Of a stretch of DNA of 64,000 bases, positions 39,768 through 50,663 are shown piece by piece. The position numbers and the translations under genes are program-made. The stretch is from NCBI RefSeq assembly GCF_001661265.1, contig NW_017567021.1, forward strand, positions 124,001 through 188,000, read 5' to 3'. Source of the stretch: Saitoella complicata NRRL Y-17804. Lineage: Eukaryota > Ascomycota > Saitoellomycetes > Saitoellales > Saitoellaceae. Under the pieces are notes generated by a model, which was not told the DNA's origin, did no database searches, and saw only the letters and a list, made by a program, of their open reading frames with translations. The stretch's first letter is position 1; the number at the start of each line of letters is the position of its first letter.

Positions 39768-39775
39768 TGACGTCA
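39768..39775. promoter_or_regulatory. CRE (TGACGTCA), SDR gene promoter
   Basis: A perfect CRE at -104 to -97 relative to the ATG at 39872, the second of two such octamers in the window. The 304-bp gap from the Ish1-like gene (39568-39871) holds nothing else of note. Confidence 0.45.
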
Positions 39776-39871
39776 GGGCAGATGACCTGTGTGCCCCGCA
39801 AATCGCTGAATTCGTGCACGGACCTTTTTGCAATTGAGAAGGAGAAGGACAAAACCAACCCTTGGAAGAGA

Positions 39872-40663
39872 ATGAAAGCAATGAAACACATCATCGTCAC
39901 AGGCGCCGCAAACGGTCTCGGACGATATCTCGCAACCGACCTCCTCACACGCGGATACCGCGTAACATTCGCCGATGCAGACCGTGCCGCACTCCAAAAA
40001 CTCCCGTCACTGATCCCCGATACAAAGAACGCGCATTTCCAGTATTGCGATATATCAAGTGAGGACAGCGTCAAAAAGCTGTTCGAGGATGCGATCAGCG
40101 CGGATCCGGAGGGTGGGTTGTGGGGACTCGTTAATAACGCCGGAATCGCTGCTGCATTTCTTGATCCCTCTAATCCCGCTGCGACGATGGATGAATTGCC
40201 ATCTTCGGCGTTTATGTCGTATGTCAACACGAATTTGGTTGGGACGTATATGTGTTCGCGGTATGCTGTGCCGTATTTAAGGAAGAGTGAGGGATGTGTG
40301 GTGAATATCGCTAGTACGCGGGCGTGGATGTCGGAGCCGAATTGTGAGGGGTATGCGGCGTCCAAAGGTGGTGTGGTGGCATTAACGCATGCGATGGCTG
40401 TTTCTCTTGGTCCTAATGTTAGGGTGAACTCTGTTTCGCCAGGGTGGATTGATGTACGGCATCTGCAGACAGACACGAAGGGTGAGGAACAGGAGGAGTT
40501 AAGGAAGGAGGATCATGAGCAGCATCCGGCGGGGAGAGTTGGGATGCCGGAGGATTTGGCGAGGGTTGTGAGGATGTTGGTGGAGGATGTGGGGGGGTTT
40601 ATTACTGGGCAGGATTTTGTTGTGGATGGAGGAATGACGAAGAAGATGATTTATAAAGAGTAG
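39872..40663 (+). CDS. Short-chain dehydrogenase/reductase (SDR)
   Basis: A 263-residue classical SDR with a Rossmann fold. VTGAANGLG is the dinucleotide motif, ADAD after beta-2 suggests NAD(H) preference, LVNNAG is the structural Asn motif, NIAST carries the catalytic serine and GYAASKGG the Tyr/Lys pair; SPGWID and GQDFVVDGG close the fold. The start is the ATG at 39872, with A at -3; the ATG at 39881 gives MKHIIVTGAANGLG and is equally possible. Earlier in-frame ATGs back to 39755 would add a basic, non-conserved extension that overlaps the CRE. The substrate cannot be predicted. Confidence 0.9.
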   Translation: MKAMKHIIVTGAANGLGRYLATDLLTRGYRVTFADADRAALQKLPSLIPDTKNAHFQYCDISSEDSVKKLFEDAISADPEGGLWGLVNNAGIAAAFLDPSNPAATMDELPSSAFMSYVNTNLVGTYMCSRYAVPYLRKSEGCVVNIASTRAWMSEPNCEGYAASKGGVVALTHAMAVSLGPNVRVNSVSPGWIDVRHLQTDTKGEEQEELRKEDHEQHPAGRVGMPEDLARVVRMLVEDVGGFITGQDFVVDGGMTKKMIYKE

Positions 40664-40731
40664 ACATGAGAAGCTTTTTACATATGGTGCTTGCTCTTAC
40701 TGCTGTCTTTCAGCAGTTTATATAGGTCTAT

Positions 40732-41700
40732 CTAGATTGAGCATTGCCCACCTCTAACTCGATGCCAGTACTCGTATGCGATGATCAACCCTCGAAAATG
40801 CGCAATCGCTGCGGCCACGACGAGGCCGTGGAAGATCTGGTGACTTGACCCGAAGATCCAGATGCCCGGACGCCACTTCTCTGGGATACGTGCGGCGTAG
40901 ATCGCTGCTCCGAGTAAATACAGAAATCCCTGCAACAACAGATACCCCAACCCCATCGTCTGCGCCAGTTCAGCATACGTATGGGTAAATAACGCGTGCC
41001 CCACAGGAAACACCGCACTCAACCCCAAGGCCGAAAACATCCCCGCTCTCCACGGGCGCCACCCTGGCGTCCTGAAGCGCTCCATCCACGTAAAACACAC
41101 AACACAGGCTCCCAGTATCGTAATCATTCCCACATACAACTCTTGCAAACGCGGGTGGCAGTAGAAGCCGTAGTAGATCGAGGGATAGAATGAGCCGACG
41201 ATGAGGAATACAATACCGATGTAATCGAGCTTGTTGCCGAATTTGTTGATGTGGGGGGAGTGGGAGGAGAGGGTGTGGTAGGTTGCTGATAGACCCAGAC
41301 AAATGACGGCGCCGAGGAAGAAGGCGGAGAAAACTATGGTATCTACCTTACCCGCACTCTCGTATGCAGGTAGGAGATGTCCCGAGTAGAATAGCGCAAT
41401 GACCGTAAAGAGTAGAGAGCCAAGCAGATGCGACCAAATGTTAACTGACTCGTTGTGTAAATAAAACAATGACGAGAGACATGCGCGGAAAGAGGCGGAG
41501 GTGCGGCGGTAGCCGCCTGTGATGTATTTGTTGTCGCGTTGCCAGTGTTCGAGGTCGTCCCATGCTACAATTAGGGCTTGTTTGATCTTTAAGGCGGCAT
41601 CTTCTACGGCGTGAGTTGCTTCGGCGATGATCTCATTGGGGTCATCTTCGGCAGCGGTTTCTCCCGTACCTGGAGGTTGTCGTCTTCGTATTTCACCCAT
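40732..41700 (-). CDS. PAQR / hemolysin III family membrane protein (Izh-like)
   Basis: A complete 322-residue seven-helix protein of the adiponectin-receptor / yeast IZH family, implicated in zinc and sterol homeostasis and in ceramidase-like signalling. The conserved FYLHNESVNIWSHLLG entry motif is present. The likely zinc site comprises SATYHTL (His), FGNKLDYIGI (Asp) and SHQIFHGLV (two His). The cytosolic N-terminus is acidic and predicts the usual topology. It is divergent from the SAC3-like gene with 245 bp between start codons. Confidence 0.93.
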   Translation of the reverse strand: MGEIRRRQPPGTGETAAEDDPNEIIAEATHAVEDAALKIKQALIVAWDDLEHWQRDNKYITGGYRRTSASFRACLSSLFYLHNESVNIWSHLLGSLLFTVIALFYSGHLLPAYESAGKVDTIVFSAFFLGAVICLGLSATYHTLSSHSPHINKFGNKLDYIGIVFLIVGSFYPSIYYGFYCHPRLQELYVGMITILGACVVCFTWMERFRTPGWRPWRAGMFSALGLSAVFPVGHALFTHTYAELAQTMGLGYLLLQGFLYLLGAAIYAARIPEKWRPGIWIFGSSHQIFHGLVVAAAIAHFRGLIIAYEYWHRVRGGQCSI

Positions 41701-41945
41701 CCCTGGCTCAGGATGTTCGGGGAGCTATGAATGATGATTTGCTGGTTGGTGGTTAGATGGTCTGTGCGTGTCGCGCGGGTGCGTCGTAGAATTCTGGACT
41801 CCCTGTGGGTTTTGGGTGTTGAGGAAGGTTGGGATTTCGGTCCTCGAGCTCTGGGCGGGTTCCTGCAAGCAACTGCAGCATCGGTACGTAACTTTCACAT
41901 TGACCTCGAAGCTTTCTCCGGTAATTGTTAATCAAAGCTACAAGT

Positions 41946-43019
41946 ATGGATAGTTCTACGAACCGTTGGCAGCCCCGTGCTCGGGGCCGAGGGGCTGACT
42001 CGGTTGGGAACAGCACACGAGATGAGCATTGGCGAGGCGGAGCGAGACCGGGAGCAGGATATGGACAAGGCGATACGTCGAACTATCGGAATAACCAGCG
42101 GATCAATGGCTGGCGAGCTTCAAATGACCAATATGCGGCAGACCATAGCAGGCCGTGGCACAACCCTCACCGAACCAACACCAACATCCCCTCTGCAGCA
42201 ATCGGAGCAGTAATGTCCCGCTCAACCCGTGACTGGACCGCCGAAAAGACCGCCAAACAAGAACAGCTCCCCTTCGGCCTCGTCAGCCGTGTCGACGGAG
42301 ATCAACGGTTGAAGGACCCGAAAGTGCAGGAGGAGTTTTGGTCAACGTTTATACAGGCTCGATATCAGGCTGAACTATTCAAACTTCTGGCGAAGGAAGG
42401 GGATGAGTTGTCGGGTGCATTGTCAGAGCTGTCTCTGGATGTCGAGAGTGGGAAGGCAAGCACAGGGGAGAAGGCAGTGATGGGGATTTTAGCAGACCTC
42501 CGCAAACTCCGTGAAGGCATACTCGCATCTCACCGACACGACGCCTTCGCCCTCACGATCTACGAAGCCAACGTACGGCTCGCTGTGTTGGCAGGGAAGG
42601 CTGAGCATTGTTTGCCTGCGTTGAGGGGCTTGGTGTTTGGGTTGGGGCGTGAGGGGAGGGGGGAGTTCGAGGAGATGTATCTACTCCACCTCGTCTGCAG
42701 TTTCGAGTTTCAGGAGTTTTATTCTACCACCGCGCAGTTGAAGTTGCGGAAGACGCTCGCAAACCACCTTGCACACGCCCTCATTCACTCCAACTACATC
42801 TCATATTGGCGTTTATACACCGCTGCAAACCCGTATCAGAGGGCTATCATGCGGAGAGCAGAACCACGAATGAGGGAGAGGTGTCTAGATGTTGTTGGGA
42901 AGGTTTATTATACTGTGGATGTGCAGGATTTGGGGAGGTGGACGAATGAGGCGTGGAGGGGGAAGGGCTGGAGGGAGGAGGGGGGTAAGGCTGTTGTGAG
43001 GGAGGTTAGACGGAAGTGA
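41946..43019 (+). CDS. SAC3/GANP (Thp3)-like PCI-fold protein, tentative
   Basis: A 357-residue intronless protein starting at the ATG at 41946 (an upstream in-frame TTG is not a fungal start). The first 95 residues are Arg/Gly/Asn-rich and look RNA-binding. The rest is helical, with IYEANVRLAVLAGKAEHCLPAL, EEMYLLHLVCSFEF and HSNYISYWRLYTAANPYQRAIM. The last resembles the 'GNYxxFFRLYxxAPN' helix of SAC3/GANP proteins, which act in mRNA export, splicing or proteasome contexts. It is shorter than yeast Thp3. A CSN8/PSD8/eIF3K-type PCI protein is the main alternative. A candidate GTACGT 5' UTR donor lies near 41885. Confidence 0.55.
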   Translation: MDSSTNRWQPRARGRGADSVGNSTRDEHWRGGARPGAGYGQGDTSNYRNNQRINGWRASNDQYAADHSRPWHNPHRTNTNIPSAAIGAVMSRSTRDWTAEKTAKQEQLPFGLVSRVDGDQRLKDPKVQEEFWSTFIQARYQAELFKLLAKEGDELSGALSELSLDVESGKASTGEKAVMGILADLRKLREGILASHRHDAFALTIYEANVRLAVLAGKAEHCLPALRGLVFGLGREGRGEFEEMYLLHLVCSFEFQEFYSTTAQLKLRKTLANHLAHALIHSNYISYWRLYTAANPYQRAIMRRAEPRMRERCLDVVGKVYYTVDVQDLGRWTNEAWRGKGWREEGGKAVVREVRRK

Positions 43020-43310
43020 TGGGGTTGGGGTTCGGGTTTGGATTGGTGATAGGTGGTCGGAAGGGGATAGGAGACGGAGGAAAGATACCTGACATATCAT
43101 GGACAACAAATTGGCAAATATGGCCTGAGCGGAAGAGGATTCGCTGGATACAACGAGACATCGAGATCAAAAGGGCCTTGACGGTGGCGATGCTGGCGAA
43201 GATGAAGCTAGATAGACAAACAGGTAGATCCACATCAACAAAGAATCGATATCATATATTGTTTGACGCTGAAAACCGCAAGAAAAACTCCATGTAAACC
43301 CATCCCATGC

Positions 43311-43609
43311 TTATTTCTTTCCGGACTTCTTGATACCACCACCTGTACCTTTGATTAGCAGCTTCTCTAACGCGACCTTCATAGAAGACTTACCGATAAG
43401 AGGACCACCCTTCTTGGCCTGGTTCTGCATGTCCTTCAACTTCTTCGCATCCTCCATCTGCTTCTTCTTGAACGCGAGATCCTCCTATACCACTCATTAG
43501 CGCTCACCCTACCAAACCCCTTCTTGTAAGAACGTACGTCATCATAGTCCTGCTCCTTCTTCTTGGGGGCCTTGAGGGGCTTGAGCTTTCCTCCTTGACG
43601 AGACGACAT
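43311..43609 (-). CDS. TMA7: Translation machinery-associated protein 7
   Basis: A 66-residue protein in three exons (43538-43609, 43394-43484, 43311-43348). Introns are 53 nt (GTACGT, ends GTATAG) and 45 nt (GTAAGT, CTAAT branch). Spliced sequence begins MSSRQGGKLKPLKAPKKK, continues DYDDEDLAFKKKQMEDAKKL and ends in the Gly/Lys tail GGGIKKSGKK, nearly the whole conserved Tma7 protein. Yeast Tma7 copurifies with ribosomes; its biochemical role is unknown. Two introns in so short a gene are unusual here. It converges with the SAC3-like gene across about 290 bp. Confidence 0.95.
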
Positions 43610-43891
43610 TGTAAATGGTGTAGATATGGGGTGGTGTATGGCGGAGGTGTAAATAAAGTTCGACCTATGGGGCGTGTGGCTGGAGGTGCAACTCGCCACT
43701 CGGTACAGTATGTAGCTGTGACAGCAGACGACAACTCTCAGGAGCATTCATTCACTCAGCTGCCTTCGTTGAGTTGGGAGATAAGACACCAGCACCGGCT
43801 CAGAGCATTTACTTTCCGGCGGTTTGATACTTTCGAACCCCCGGTTCACAGTCCACAAGCTAATCGTTGACGGCTTCTTTCGGCCGTCGGG

Positions 43892-46229
43892 ATGACAGAT
43901 TACCGCCATCATGCACGTTCTCGTTCTCCCTTGTCCGCCGATGAGGGACAAATACGTGAACATGCTTCGAAGCGTCAGTCAGGGGCATTGAGTCCGTATA
44001 GGGTGCTGGAGAGGCCAAATGCTGTGAGGGGTGAGGTGGCACTGCCGTATGATGGCGAAGAACCGGCATACAAACGACACCGTGTTGAGGGCCGCTCCCC
44101 TTCTCAGACGCGGTCAAGGTCCCGCAGTAGACGACGTGATAGGTCGCGGGATCGTCGGGATACACGCTCCCACCGTGTCCACTACGACCGCTACGACGAC
44201 CGCGGATACCACGACAGAAGAGACAGAGACACCCGCCGAGGTAGCTACGATCGGGATGAAGAGACGTACCGTAGAGATAGACGCTCAAAGACTCGTTCCA
44301 GAACTCCGCCTCGTATGAGGATTCGTTCACCACAGGTGGCTCTGGGTGATGTGAGCATGAGTCCGCAGACAGGCAAGAACTATCCAAAAGGAGTCGTGGA
44401 CATGGATAAATATGAGAACAGGAACAGAGATGGATCTCACGTTAGGTCGGACAATGCAGGAAACCTTCATAGCAGGTATGTCGTGGTTTGGGACATTTGT
44501 ATGTTGTACAATGCTAATCTTCCACAACAGTGACTCCATAGCGAAGGCTGCTGAGCCCGAGCCGGAACCTGAGATTAATCTTGATGTCGCACCTGTTGAC
44601 GAAGAAGCCATCATCGAGGAACGTCGGCGAAGGCGTGAAGCTATTCTGGCTAAGTACAAGGGTGTTAATACACCTTCGGGCCCAGCAACTTCAGCTCCGA
44701 CTACGCCCGCCGCTCCGTTGGTACCTACGACGCCTGTTTCGGCGGTCGTTAATGTACAAGGTAGGCACAATGTCAGAATTATATCAGGTGATGCTGACGG
44801 TAAGGGCGACATAGGCACCCCGCGTACCCCCCAACCTACCGCAGACGAAGCCGACATCTTCGACTTCTCAAACGCCGCCACGCTCACCAAACAACCCACA
44901 ACCGGCGACGAAGATGGTCCTTCTGCGGTAGACTACGACGCTACGGCGGATAAGAAGAGTGAGGAGCGACATCATGCGCCGGCTACGGTGCAGGAAGTTA
45001 AGGCGGGGGCGTATGATGAGACGAAGGTGGAGCAGCAGGATCAGGTGGTGGTGGTACCCAAGGACTCGATGGAAAAGGAGGAGTTTGATATGTTCGCGGA
45101 TGAGGGTGACATGTTTGCTGATCCCGCTCCGAAATCCGCGGCGGATGGGACGACGAAGGCTGTACCGGTGCAGGCTGCGGCGAGGCAGTTGCATGAATCA
45201 ATGTTGGATACGTGGGATGATACCGAGGGCTACTACCGTATCATTCCTGGCGAGTTGCTCGAGAACAGGTATGTTGTGCAATCGAGTGCGGGGAAGGGAA
45301 TGTTCTCTGGTGTCGCGAAGGCTACGGATACGCAGACGAATCAAACTGTTGCTGTCAAGTTTATCCGTAATAACGAGAGTATGCGAAAAGCCGGAATGAA
45401 GGAAATCGCTATCCTCAAGAAACTTAACGACGCCGACCCTGAAGGCCGGAAACATATCATCAAGCTCGAGCGCTGGTTCGAGCACAAAGGTCATCTATGT
45501 ATGGTCTTCGAGGGAATGAGCATGAACCTCCGCGATGTCCTCAAGAAGTTCGGTAGAGACATTGGCATAAACCTCCGCGCCGTCCGTGCCTATGCCCACC
45601 AAATGTTCCTCGCTCTCTCCCTCCTGCGCAAAACGAACATCCTTCACGCCGACATCAAACCCGATAACATGCTCGTCAACGACGCTCGCAATATCCTCAA
45701 AATTTGCGATCTCGGATCGGCGTGTGAGGCAAGTGAGAATGATATAACCCCGTATCTGGTATCGAGGTTTTATCGCGCGCCCGAGATTATCTTGGGGGTG
45801 GAATATGGGTTTGGGGTTGATGTGTGGAGTATTGGGTGCAGTTTGTACGAGATGTATACCGGGAAGATTCTGTTTCCGGGGAGGAGTAACAATCAAATGT
45901 TGAGGGTTATGATGGAGCTCAAGGGACGGTTTCCCAAATCTGTCCTGAAAAAGGGGGAGTTCACACCTCAGCATTTCGACGAACAATTCGTGTTCTTATC
46001 ACAGGAGAAAGAAAAGTTAACGGGCAAGGACACGGTTAAACCCATCGCATTCGTCAAGCCAACGAAGGATTTGAAGACGAGGTTGATGGTGCCGGGCATG
46101 AAGGATGAGGAGAAGAAGTTGGTGACGATATTTGTGGATTTGTTGGAGAAGTGTTTGGAGTTGAATCCGGAGAGGAGGATTATGGCTGTGGATGCATTGC
46201 GGCATCCGTTTATTACGGGAAAGTATTAG
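43892..46229 (+). CDS. PRP4: Prp4-like spliceosomal protein kinase (PRP4K/PRPF4B)
   Basis: Two exons (43892-44475, 44531-46229) encode 760 residues. The 55-nt intron starts GTATGT and has a GCTAAT branch point. The N-terminal third is Arg/Ser/Asp-rich (RSRSRSRRRDRSRDRR-like), as in SR-associated proteins. YYRIIPGE precedes the kinase domain at about 450-755: SAGKGMFSGV, VAVKFI, catalytic HADIKPDN, DLGSA in place of DFG, YLVSRFYRAPEI and a DYRK/Prp4-type insert. Prp4 kinase phosphorylates tri-snRNP proteins Prp6 and Prp31 during B-complex formation. HADIKPDN with DLGSA is specific for this family. The C-terminus ends HPFITGKY, as expected. Confidence 0.95.
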
Positions 46230-46497
46230 CTACAGTATGCATAGCTATAGAGCATTGATAATTAGCTAGTGTCGCATGGGTGTGGTGAGGAATATAATAT
46301 CTCTTCGATTGCTACCGTATCTTCTTCCATCATTGTGTTGGAGAACGAACGCAATTCAGCGACCGCGTTGATGGACGTACGCGTACAGGAAGAAACGGAG
46401 GGCGAGGAAGCTTGCGGGTCCCTGCGGTGCGCCGAAAACAGACGAGTGGTGTGTCAACGTTACAGTTACCACAATAAAGTTTAGAGAAGCAACAACA

Positions 46498-47073
46498 ATG
46501 TCAACAACGACCTGCATAGTCTGTGAGACAAATCCACCAAAGTATAAATGTCCTGTGGCAGATTGCAGGGCTCCTTATTGCAGTTTGGGATGTTACAAGA
46601 CACACAAGGAGACACATGTTACAACAACGCCGGCCACTGTTTCTCAACCTTTGGCATCATCGGCTGCTTCGACTGTTAAGACCGCTTCGTACCTGTCGCT
46701 AGAAGCCTCATCAGCAAGTACCTTGCCTACAGCTGTCGCCGCCATTTCTACACCAGCACCTGCAATCGTTGCACCACCACCACCACCAGTAACAAATCAC
46801 CTCACGCCTGCTCATCTAGCACCCCTAACATCATCCACCAATCTCCAGAAAATCCTCCAATCATCTCCACAACTCCTGCGCAAACTGGAAGAAATTGCTA
46901 TGCTCAGTAAAGAAGCCGGTGATGGGAATGCGACAGGAAGTGCAGGGAGTGTGGTGGAACATCCGAAGCGAAGGGAAGCATTGAGTATGATTGCGAAGGT
47001 GAGGGAGGATGAGGTTTCGGGTGGGAAAGAGCTTATGGAGATGATATTGAAGTTGATTGGGATTGAGGAGTGA
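46498..47073 (+). CDS. HIT1: HIT-type zinc-finger protein, ZNHIT3/Hit1-like
   Basis: A 191-residue intronless protein. An N-terminal zf-HIT domain reads CIVCETNPPKYKCPVADC, then CSLGCYKTHKETH, giving the two-zinc treble-clef pattern. A Ser/Thr/Ala/Pro-rich linker leads to a helical C-terminus (LQKILQSSPQLLRKLEEIAML and a final MEMILKLIGIEE). This arrangement matches ZNHIT3 / yeast Hit1, which stabilises Rsa1 (NUFIP1) in box C/D snoRNP assembly. Other HIT-finger proteins (Bcd1/ZNHIT6) are longer with different C-termini. It converges with HMG-CoA synthase across 287 bp. Confidence 0.82.
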   Translation: MSTTTCIVCETNPPKYKCPVADCRAPYCSLGCYKTHKETHVTTTPATVSQPLASSAASTVKTASYLSLEASSASTLPTAVAAISTPAPAIVAPPPPPVTNHLTPAHLAPLTSSTNLQKILQSSPQLLRKLEEIAMLSKEAGDGNATGSAGSVVEHPKRREALSMIAKVREDEVSGGKELMEMILKLIGIEE

Positions 47074-47360
47074 AGTGTGGGTTGGGAGTAATCGTGTGCC
47101 TCCTGCTCACCTTCGAGAAGACAGTCACCCGGACAGGCAGTTGTGAGTAAGAACATCGTACGCAACATAAACAATGAAGAATATAATTAGTCCGTTCTGT
47201 CCAATAAAAGGCACCACTGGGCCCCAATTTTCACTTCCACCTCTGCCCATGCTCTATGATAGGAGTCCAGTCCGTCATATATACCACGGTATCATGTTAC
47301 CAAAATAAACCCTAACTATGATCTACATGCAATATCGTCCTTCCTCCAGAGTTCACAGGT

Positions 47361-48811
47361 TTAAGCAGAAACACCATTCGCCGTAGCCGCAGCAGCGCCC
47401 TTCCTCTCGTAAAACCTCCTATACTTCTCATCGACCTTGACCAAATAATACGTACCGTCACGCACATTCTCAAGACCCGCAACAGGAGTAAAGTCCTTGG
47501 ACAAATGCGCCTTCTCCCTCAACTCCAGGTTATGCTCGTACGCCTCAGGCTTAAGGACCTTCATCGCGTCCAACTTCTCCTTGAGGGCGAGAGTCTCGGA
47601 GATACGAGAGACGTCACCGACGATGGAGAGGGAGAAGAAGGTTGCAGCCATTCCGGAGCCGTAGGAGAATGCTCCCACGCGCTTTCCGGTGAGTTCGGAA
47701 GCGGGGACGGAGGAGAGGAGGGAGGCGAGGCAGGAGTAGACGCAGGCGGTGTATGAGTTTCCGAGGTTGTTGGGCGCCAAGATCGTAGGCTGGACGCGGG
47801 CTCCGTACCGTCCCTTCGACAACGTAACGAACGTCTTCTCGACATTCTTGTCGCTCAAGGAAGCGTCATAGTCGACCGCCTCCATAGCCTCCTTGACGGA
47901 AGCGAACTCCTCGGTGGAGGGGGAGGCGAGGAAGTCGTTGTACAACAAACGACCGTAGGACTTCTGGACGGTCTTGCAGGTGGGGGCGTGGAAGAGACAG
48001 TAGTCGAAAGTATCGATGGAAGCGTCCTTGGCGTACTTCTTCTGGAACTTCTTTTGGTAGGCGCGGTAAGCGGAGTCCAAGGCGCGGGTATAGCACTGGA
48101 CGGAGTAGTGGCCCTCGACGTAGGGGTACTCAGACGTGAAATCAGGCTTGTAAAAGTCGTAGACGTGGGCCATGTGGGTACCACGGACGCCGGCGTCGAG
48201 GACGATAGGCGCATCGGGACCGATGAGCATGGCAACACAGCCGGCACCACCGGTTGGTCGTGCGGCACCCTTGGCGTAGATAGCGATATCACCGGCGACA
48301 ACGATCGCGTTACGCCCATCCCAGGCGGAAGACTCGATCCAGTTCACGGCGTTGAAGAACGCGTTGGTTCCACCGTAGCATGCATTCACGGTGTCGACAC
48401 CCTCGATATCGTGGTTCTCGCCAAAGAGCTGCATGAGGACGGACTTAACGGACTTGGATTTGTCGAGGAGAGTCTCGGTACCGACCTCGACGCGTCCGAT
48501 GGTGTTTACGTCGATGTTGTACTTCTCGATGAGGTTGTGGGTAGCGGTCAACGCGAAGGAGTAGATGTCTTCTCTGTCGTCGACGGAAGCCATGCGTTTT
48601 TGGCCGAGACCAATGGTGTACTTTCCAGCAGCAACACCATCGAAGGACTCGAGGTCGGCTTGGTCAACACACTATAGCATCCAATCAGCATATATCCCCG
48701 AGGAAAACGCGACGACGGCAAAGCGGGAAAAGGGGGTAAAGGGATACAACATACCTGGTTAGGGAAGTAAAACTCCATACCGAGGATACCGACATTCTGA
48801 GGACGCGACAT
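47361..48811 (-). CDS. ERG13: Hydroxymethylglutaryl-CoA synthase
   Basis: Two exons (48755-48811, 47361-48671) encode 455 residues. The 83-nt intron has donor GTATGT, CTGAT branch and CTATAG acceptor, and splicing gives FYFPNQCVDQADLESFDGV. The enzyme condenses acetyl-CoA and acetoacetyl-CoA into HMG-CoA, the committed entry to mevalonate and ergosterol. The catalytic Cys is in DTVNACYGGTNAFFNAV (about residue 115), the His near GHYSVQCYTRALD-FHAPTCKTVQKS, and AFSYGSGMAATFF forms the CoA pocket. Length is normal for fungi. Codons are strongly biased. Confidence 0.97.
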
Positions 48812-50663
48812 CTTGATTGAATATGTGATCTGATTGAACTGTGAAAAGAACGAGGAGTCGAGGAAGTCTCCTTGGCGGTGTGGAGTTTCGAGGCGATGGT
48901 CGGTGCTCGAGAGAGACGCGCGACTGGTTCGTTGGGACGAAAACACCCTAATGCGAAGGAAGGTGTGGCTCCAGGGTCCTACATGCATGCAGCTCAATCC
49001 AAACGCTCGTACGATTAGGAGATTGTCCAAACAGCCAAAGGGATTGGCATTGTTCGGTCATGAAGCGTTCAATTGGACTGTAATGGATGAGCCTGAATAG
49101 AAAATGGTGGCCTGGGTTCATCTTCAGCAGCCGGATGAAGTGACGTCCACGTGCGCCGGTCCTTATCGGATCGATAGATAAGCATTTACCCCAGGCGGTC
49201 GTCCAAATACATCTCTCCATGGGTATAGAGCAGCCATGGTGCCCGCCTCTGTCTAAGCGTCACCTCTCTCGGTATCCTCACACTCATTGTCCTTGAAGGC
49301 GGGATCAATCCTAATTGTAATACGCCCAATAACAGCCAGACAGTGATACATGCAAATCAACGACCGGTACCCAATACAAAGTCAACGGACCCTATGATCC
49401 ATGCTGTGAAGTGCATGAAGAGGGATCCGGGACGAATCGGATGAGGATGATGATTGTACGATGTTAAGGGTAAGAACTGTTTTGGTACTTGTATGATGAC
49501 GTATCGTTTAATGGGTGGTACTGTGGTTGGTACAAGGTCTTTTCTTCTCGGTTTCTGGATGGATTGTTGGACGTTTGTTATTTTGCACATGGACGGGTTA
49601 TGGATCGATTGGGATTACTTTGTTTGTTCAGATAAATCACTCGGGAGGCATTGCGTAGGGATAGAAACATTGATTTTCTTTTGTTCAGACTCTCTATTCC
49701 TTGAGCAGGACAAAACGTAATCCCACTCCACTCCTCCCTACTCCACAAGCAATCTCAACCTCCAACCCTCACCATAATTATAACCCACAATCCGCAACCG
49801 GCATCCAAACCCGACAGCTGCAGTTACTCTATACATTTACCCGTTCGATGATGGTGACACCAGGGATCGAAGACTTTCTTCTGCGTAAGGCGAAGGTCTC
49901 TGCATTCTCCTCCATAATCTAGTAACCACCCTCCACGCCCTCCACGCCCCACCTACGATCGAGAGACCGAGGTCGAGTTGTATGCCGCGTGACGCATGCT
50001 TCAGAAACAGTATTCAACCCGGCGAACACCCTTTTCGATCGCCGCCAGGACGTCGTTTCCGTCGTTATCAAATCGTGTCCTGAAGTAACTGAGCAGTGGG
50101 AGAAGCACACGGCAAGCATCGAATCTAACGATAGACTTCAACGACCCCAACTTATCCTGACTGAATAGACATGCCCCCAAGCAATGCTGATGGATAATAT
50201 GGATTGCAGTTGACAAGGTCTGTTTGGGCCCCATAAGTGCGGCTTTCCCACAGTTTTGGGCCGCGCTGAAATGCGCTAGCGCGGATGAGGCTGTCACCTC
50301 CGCGCCGCGGCCATGTGTCCGAGAACTATACAAACGGAAATCTTCTGGGGGTTCATCAAGCGGTTAGCACACTCGATGGCTCGTGATCCCATGGGAAGGT
50401 ATTCGAAGATTTCATTGGACAGCCAGCCCCTCGTACGCCAGCTTCCAAGGCCCCCCCCCCCGCCGTTGAGCCCAAGCGTTGATAATTCCATGTGGTACCA
50501 ATGCCTATCACTTTTAAATAAAACGCAGAGACGTGTGTGCTGAGAATTTCGGGACGTTAATGGAGGCTGTTTTGTAATAGTATACGAAAACGTCAAAACG
50601 ATGTCCTATAATCGACGATCCACACATCGCGCTCCGATCTTTGCTACACGTCAATACACCACC
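48812..50663. other. 1.85-kb intergenic region, ERG13 promoter to DUS3 3' end
   Basis: The left part is the HMG-CoA synthase promoter. Small frames such as 49454-49720 (plus) lack family features and are not called. A CCAAT box lies near 49325 and one ACTCGGG near 49640. A homopolymer of 11 C occupies 50451-50461. Confidence 0.5.
50451..50461 (+). repeat. C11 homopolymer
   Basis: An uninterrupted run of 11 C in non-coding DNA, likely variable in length and error-prone in sequencing. Confidence 0.9.
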
